Positions 60,721 through 64,000 of a DNA stretch of 64,000 nucleotides are shown one piece after another (positions within the stretch are counted from its first letter, which is position 1; each line of letters starts with the position of its first letter). The notes beneath the pieces were generated by a model. It was not told the DNA's origin. It was given only the letters and a program-made list of their open reading frames with translations, and did not search any database. The stretch is from assembly GCF_001439785.1 (NCBI RefSeq), contig NZ_JYLI01000025.1:20439-84438 (forward strand). The letters are read 5' to 3'. The position numbers and the translations under genes are program-made. This stretch comes from Pseudomonas poae. GTDB taxonomy: Bacteria > Pseudomonadota > Gammaproteobacteria > Pseudomonadales > Pseudomonadaceae.

Positions 60721-63700
60721 ATGCGATCCAACACCCAGATTGCCCAGGTAATGGCGTCTTCATTACTCCTTTCATTGCTTGCCGTATCGGTTCAGGCAGC
60801 GAGCCGTGCGGGGGACAACAGCATCAACGGTGTCGACCTGCTCTCCGGATTCGGCACGCTGTGGACGACCGGCGCGACCTGGGACACCGGCACACCGACC
60901 GCGCTGGGTCAGGGATTGCTCAGGCGCAACCTGCAAATCGTGCTCGACCGCGCCAATGCCCGCACCCTCGCCCAGGAAACTGCTGCCTACTTCGATGATC
61001 GCCGTGACCAAAGTTACAGCGCCATCAGCGGGCTCGGTTCGTTGAGCACTGCCTACAAGGCAGGCGCCGGCGCCTTCACGACCATCACGCAATTCGACGA
61101 CAGCAATAAAACCATCAGGTACGACGATAAAGGCAATGGCGCCGGCAGCTCGTCTTCGGCGCTGGGCAAGGTGGTCGATCTGGTCGGTGCGGTGCGCAAC
61201 GACGCGTCTACCACGCCCACCAAATCCCACTATCTGTATCCGCGCCCCTGGCGGCAAAGCCTGGACGGCCAGAGCCTGGAGTTTGTGGTGCAGCCTTCGC
61301 TGCGCCCGGCCAAGAGCACGACGCCGGCGAGCGATTCGGGATTCCCCAGCGGCCATACCAACGCTGCGTATTTGTCTTCCTACGCACTGGCCTATGCGAT
61401 TCCCGAACGTTTCAGCGAACTCATGCTGCGCGCCTCGGAAATCGGCGACAACCGTATTGAAGCGGGCATGCACTCGCCGTTTGACGTGATGGGTGGGCGC
61501 ATCACCGCGACGTATTTTGCCATCGATAATCTGTCCAACCCGGCCAACGCTCAACTGCGCGCCGATGCGCGGACACAGGCACTGAAGTACTTCACTGCCC
61601 AGTGCGGCGGTGATGTTAATAACTGCATGGCGACCATCGACCCAGCCACTGACCGTACATCCCAGCATGCTCAGGACAAGGCGCTGTATACGTCGCGCAT
61701 GACTTACGGATTCGACCCTGTGGGCGCGACCAACCTGGCTCCGGTCGTGCCGATTAACGCCGAAGTGCTGCTGGAAACGCGCTTTCCTTATCTGGACGCG
61801 AGCCAGCGACGCGAGATTCTGGCGACAACTGAAATTACCTCAGGCTATGCGGTGATTGATCAGTCTGGCGGCTATGGTCGATTGAACCTGTACGCGGCGG
61901 GCGATGGCTTCGCAGCATTCAACACCAACGTCACGGTGAATATGGACGCCAGCCTCGGCGGTTATAACGCCGTTGACGCCTGGCGCAACGATATCAGTGG
62001 CAGTGGTGCGCTGATCAAGAACGGCAGCGGCAACTTGATGCTGACCGGCAATAACACTTACTTGGGTGGCACGGTCATCAACGGCGGGGTGCTGACCGGT
62101 CACGCCCAGTCCTTCGGCAGTGGAGCGATCACCGATAACGCGACGCTGGTGGTTGATCAGTCAACCAACGATACCCTGGCCAACACGCTGGTGGGCAACG
62201 GTGCGCTGATCAAGCGCGGTGCCGGGTCGCTGAACCTGACCGGCAACAGCAGCCTGTCGGGTGCAACGACTGTTCAGGCCGGTCGCCTGGCCGTTAATGG
62301 CAACCTGGGTAACTCGCTCGTCAGTGTGCGGCAAGGCGCAACGCTGGGTGGCAACGGCACCGTGGGTGGCATCAATGTCGCTCAGGGTGGCGTGGTGGCG
62401 CCGGGCAATTCGGTCGGGCAATTGAACGTCAATGGTGACGTCAATCTTGCTCAGGGTGCGGTTTATCAGGTGGAGTCGGACGCTGCCGGCAATGCGGACC
62501 GCATCGTCGCCAGCGGCCGTGCGAGCCTCAATAACAGCACCTTATCGCTGGTTGAAGGCGGTAACTGGCTGGCCGCGAGCCGTTACTCGATCCTCTCGGC
62601 AGCCGGCGGCGTAAGCGGTGCGTTTGCCGCTGTACAAACCAACTTCGCCTTCCTCACCCCAACGTTGAACTACACGGCTACCGATGTGGGCCTGACACTT
62701 GACCGTAATGCGCAAAGTTTCTCGAGCCTGGCGACCACTCAAAATGCCAGGGCTGTCGCGCAAGGGCTGGACAGTGCGGGGGCAGGCAACACGCTATGGC
62801 GTCAGGTGGTACAGGATGACGCGCCGACGGCACAAGCTACATTCAAGGCGCTGTCCAATGAGCTGCATGCTTCAACGCAGACAGCGTTGATCGAAGACAG
62901 CCGGCTGGTGCGCAATGCCATGAATGACCGGTTGCAACAATCGCAGTCGGCGCAGGCATTCGGCAGTACGGCGCAAACATTGGTCGGTGATGCTTCGCGT
63001 GGCGTGGTGTGGACTCAAGCCATTGGCGCAACCGGGAAGACCGACAGCAGCCGTGACGTCGCCGGACTCGACACGCATACCAGCGGCCTGCTGCTTGGCG
63101 TTGATGTACCGCTCGATGATACGTGGCGCGTGGGCGCGCTGGCTGGCGTGAGCAACAGTAGTTTCAATCTGCGTCATGCGTCCGGCTCCACTGACAGCGA
63201 CAACTATCACCTGGGCGTCTATGGGGGTGCCAAATGGGGCCAACTGGGGCTGCGCCTTGGCGCGGTGCGCACCTGGCACGACCTGACGGCCAAGCGCACG
63301 CTGGAATTGCCAGGCTCTTCCGAACACTTCAAAGAGGATTACAGGGCGGCGACCAACCAGGTCTTCGGCGAGTTGGGTTATTCCATCGAAATGGGTAACG
63401 CGCTGCTCGAACCCTTTGCCAACCTTGCGCACGTGCGACTGGACACCGATTCCTTCGATGAGAACAGCAACCTGATCACGCTGGAGAACAAGTCCCAGGA
63501 CAATCACATCACCTTTAGTACTCTGGGCCTGCGTGCAGCCACTCATTTGAATGTTGGCAGCGTTGCGGTCAAGCCTAACGCCACGCTGGGTTGGCGTCGT
63601 GCCTATGGCGACGTGACGCCAGAGAGCCGTGCCGCCTTCAGCGGTGGCGGCACCTTCGAATTGGCCGGCACACCGATTGCCCGCAGTGCAGCAGTAATCG

Positions 63701-63819
63701 GCGTGGGCGTCGATCTGGGATTGAGCGATACCATGATCGTGGGCTTGAGCTATGACGGTCAGGTGAGCAGCAATGCATCAGATCAGGCATTGAATGCTCG
63801 GCTGACGTTGGCGTTCTAA
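60721..63819 (+). CDS. Autotransporter with N-terminal class A acid phosphatase (PAP2) passenger
   Basis: A 1032-residue fusion. The signal peptide (MRSNTQIAQVMASSLLLSLLAVSVQA) is followed by a vanadium-type PAP2 phosphatase domain, about 30-310, with the full catalytic signature: K168-X6-R175-P, P209-S-G-H212, and R245-X5-H251-X3-D255. Then come autotransporter-associated strand repeats (GALIKNGSGNLMLTGNNTYLGG, about 420-600) and a C-terminal beta-barrel of some 280 residues ending RLTLAF. The ATG at 60721 is the start that gives the signal peptide. I infer a surface or released phosphatase. It stands alone, divergent from recC, and converges on the rRNA operon. Confidence 0.9.
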   Translation: MRSNTQIAQVMASSLLLSLLAVSVQAASRAGDNSINGVDLLSGFGTLWTTGATWDTGTPTALGQGLLRRNLQIVLDRANARTLAQETAAYFDDRRDQSYSAISGLGSLSTAYKAGAGAFTTITQFDDSNKTIRYDDKGNGAGSSSSALGKVVDLVGAVRNDASTTPTKSHYLYPRPWRQSLDGQSLEFVVQPSLRPAKSTTPASDSGFPSGHTNAAYLSSYALAYAIPERFSELMLRASEIGDNRIEAGMHSPFDVMGGRITATYFAIDNLSNPANAQLRADARTQALKYFTAQCGGDVNNCMATIDPATDRTSQHAQDKALYTSRMTYGFDPVGATNLAPVVPINAEVLLETRFPYLDASQRREILATTEITSGYAVIDQSGGYGRLNLYAAGDGFAAFNTNVTVNMDASLGGYNAVDAWRNDISGSGALIKNGSGNLMLTGNNTYLGGTVINGGVLTGHAQSFGSGAITDNATLVVDQSTNDTLANTLVGNGALIKRGAGSLNLTGNSSLSGATTVQAGRLAVNGNLGNSLVSVRQGATLGGNGTVGGINVAQGGVVAPGNSVGQLNVNGDVNLAQGAVYQVESDAAGNADRIVASGRASLNNSTLSLVEGGNWLAASRYSILSAAGGVSGAFAAVQTNFAFLTPTLNYTATDVGLTLDRNAQSFSSLATTQNARAVAQGLDSAGAGNTLWRQVVQDDAPTAQATFKALSNELHASTQTALIEDSRLVRNAMNDRLQQSQSAQAFGSTAQTLVGDASRGVVWTQAIGATGKTDSSRDVAGLDTHTSGLLLGVDVPLDDTWRVGALAGVSNSSFNLRHASGSTDSDNYHLGVYGGAKWGQLGLRLGAVRTWHDLTAKRTLELPGSSEHFKEDYRAATNQVFGELGYSIEMGNALLEPFANLAHVRLDTDSFDENSNLITLENKSQDNHITFSTLGLRAATHLNVGSVAVKPNATLGWRRAYGDVTPESRAAFSGGGTFELAGTPIARSAAVIGVGVDLGLSDTMIVGLSYDGQVSSNASDQALNARLTLAF

Positions 63820-63850
63820 GACTTAAGCGTGACTTTCCGATCGCCCAAAA

Positions 63851-63883
63851 CAAAACCCCATCTGCTTTCGCAGATGGGGTTTC
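63851..63883 (-). terminator. Terminator of the rRNA operon
   Basis: CCCCATCTGC-GAAA-GCAGATGGGG followed by TTTTGTTTT on the minus strand, about 10 bases past the 5S rRNA. Confidence 0.9.
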
Positions 63884-63892
63884 GGAATTTAA

Positions 63893-64000
63893 TCTTGACG
63901 ATGACCTACTCTCACATGGGGAAACCCCACACTACCATCGGCGATGCATCGTTTCACTGCTGAGTTCGGGATGGGATCAGGTGGTTCCAATGCTCTATGG
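63893..64000 (-). rRNA. rrf: 5S ribosomal RNA, partial (5' end outside the window)
   Basis: About 108 bases of 5S rRNA are present on the minus strand, recognisable from TGGAACCACCTGATCCC, CCGAACTCAGCAGTGAAACG and GGTAGTGTGGGG. The first dozen bases lie beyond 64000. The 23S and 16S genes should follow to the right. Confidence 0.95.

Overview
The window looks like chromosomal DNA from a Pseudomonas of the fluorescens group. The reasons are the GC-rich coding style, the gene sets (cyoABCD, rplU-rpmA-obgE-proB facing ispB, mmsA/mmsB, recC-recB-recD, a short LOV photoreceptor closely resembling that of P. putida), and many intergenic REP/REPIN palindromes of the kind abundant in P. fluorescens. 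I see no transposase, integrase, phage gene, plasmid origin, CRISPR array or tRNA. The only rRNA is a 5S gene cut by the right edge.

Layout. 1-6462 (minus): cytochrome bo3 oxidase cyoABC with the start of cyoD, then dsbB and the NO-detoxifying flavohaemoglobin hmp. At 6609 the NorR-type sigma-54 activator is divergent from hmp, and the shared intergenic region carries two GT-N7-AC NorR-type sites and a sigma-54-like element. 8409-16198: EamA transporter, AraC regulator, a large MalT-like LuxR regulator, and a DUF1302/DUF1329 envelope pair. 16638-19558: SDR, a 42-aa unlisted small ORF coupled to an alpha/beta hydrolase, and a flavodoxin. 19686-24999 is the most distinctive block: a short LOV blue-light receptor, an unknown protein, a MerR regulator with a degenerate B12-binding domain (class II LitR-like), a divergent run of a monooxygenase-like protein plus the pteridine genes folM-folE-folX, then DUF1244 and HopJ-family genes.

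25081-36755: housekeeping genes (trxB, cysZ, a glycosyltransferase, an OYE-family reductase, glutathione peroxidase, creA, proB, obgE, rpmA, rplU, ispB, yjdM/phnA, an 85-aa gene behind a Fur-box-like site, fklB). 37008-51245: accessory and regulatory genes (chemoreceptor, a 32-aa ORF with its own terminator that may mark a small RNA, glyoxalase fold, LprI-like protein, SulP transporter, three LysR regulators, mdaB, TauE permease, aromatic amino-acid permease, cupin, mmsB-mmsA). 51348-60537: recC-recB-recD. 60721-63819: a secreted acid-phosphatase/autotransporter fusion, followed by the terminator and 3' end of a minus-strand rRNA operon.

The main regulatory stories are NO sensing (norR/hmp), probable light control of pteridine synthesis (LOV/MerR/fol), iron control of the 85-aa gene, and valine or propionate-type catabolism (mmsAB with a divergent LysR gene). 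All functional calls are from reading the sequence. No database search was run.
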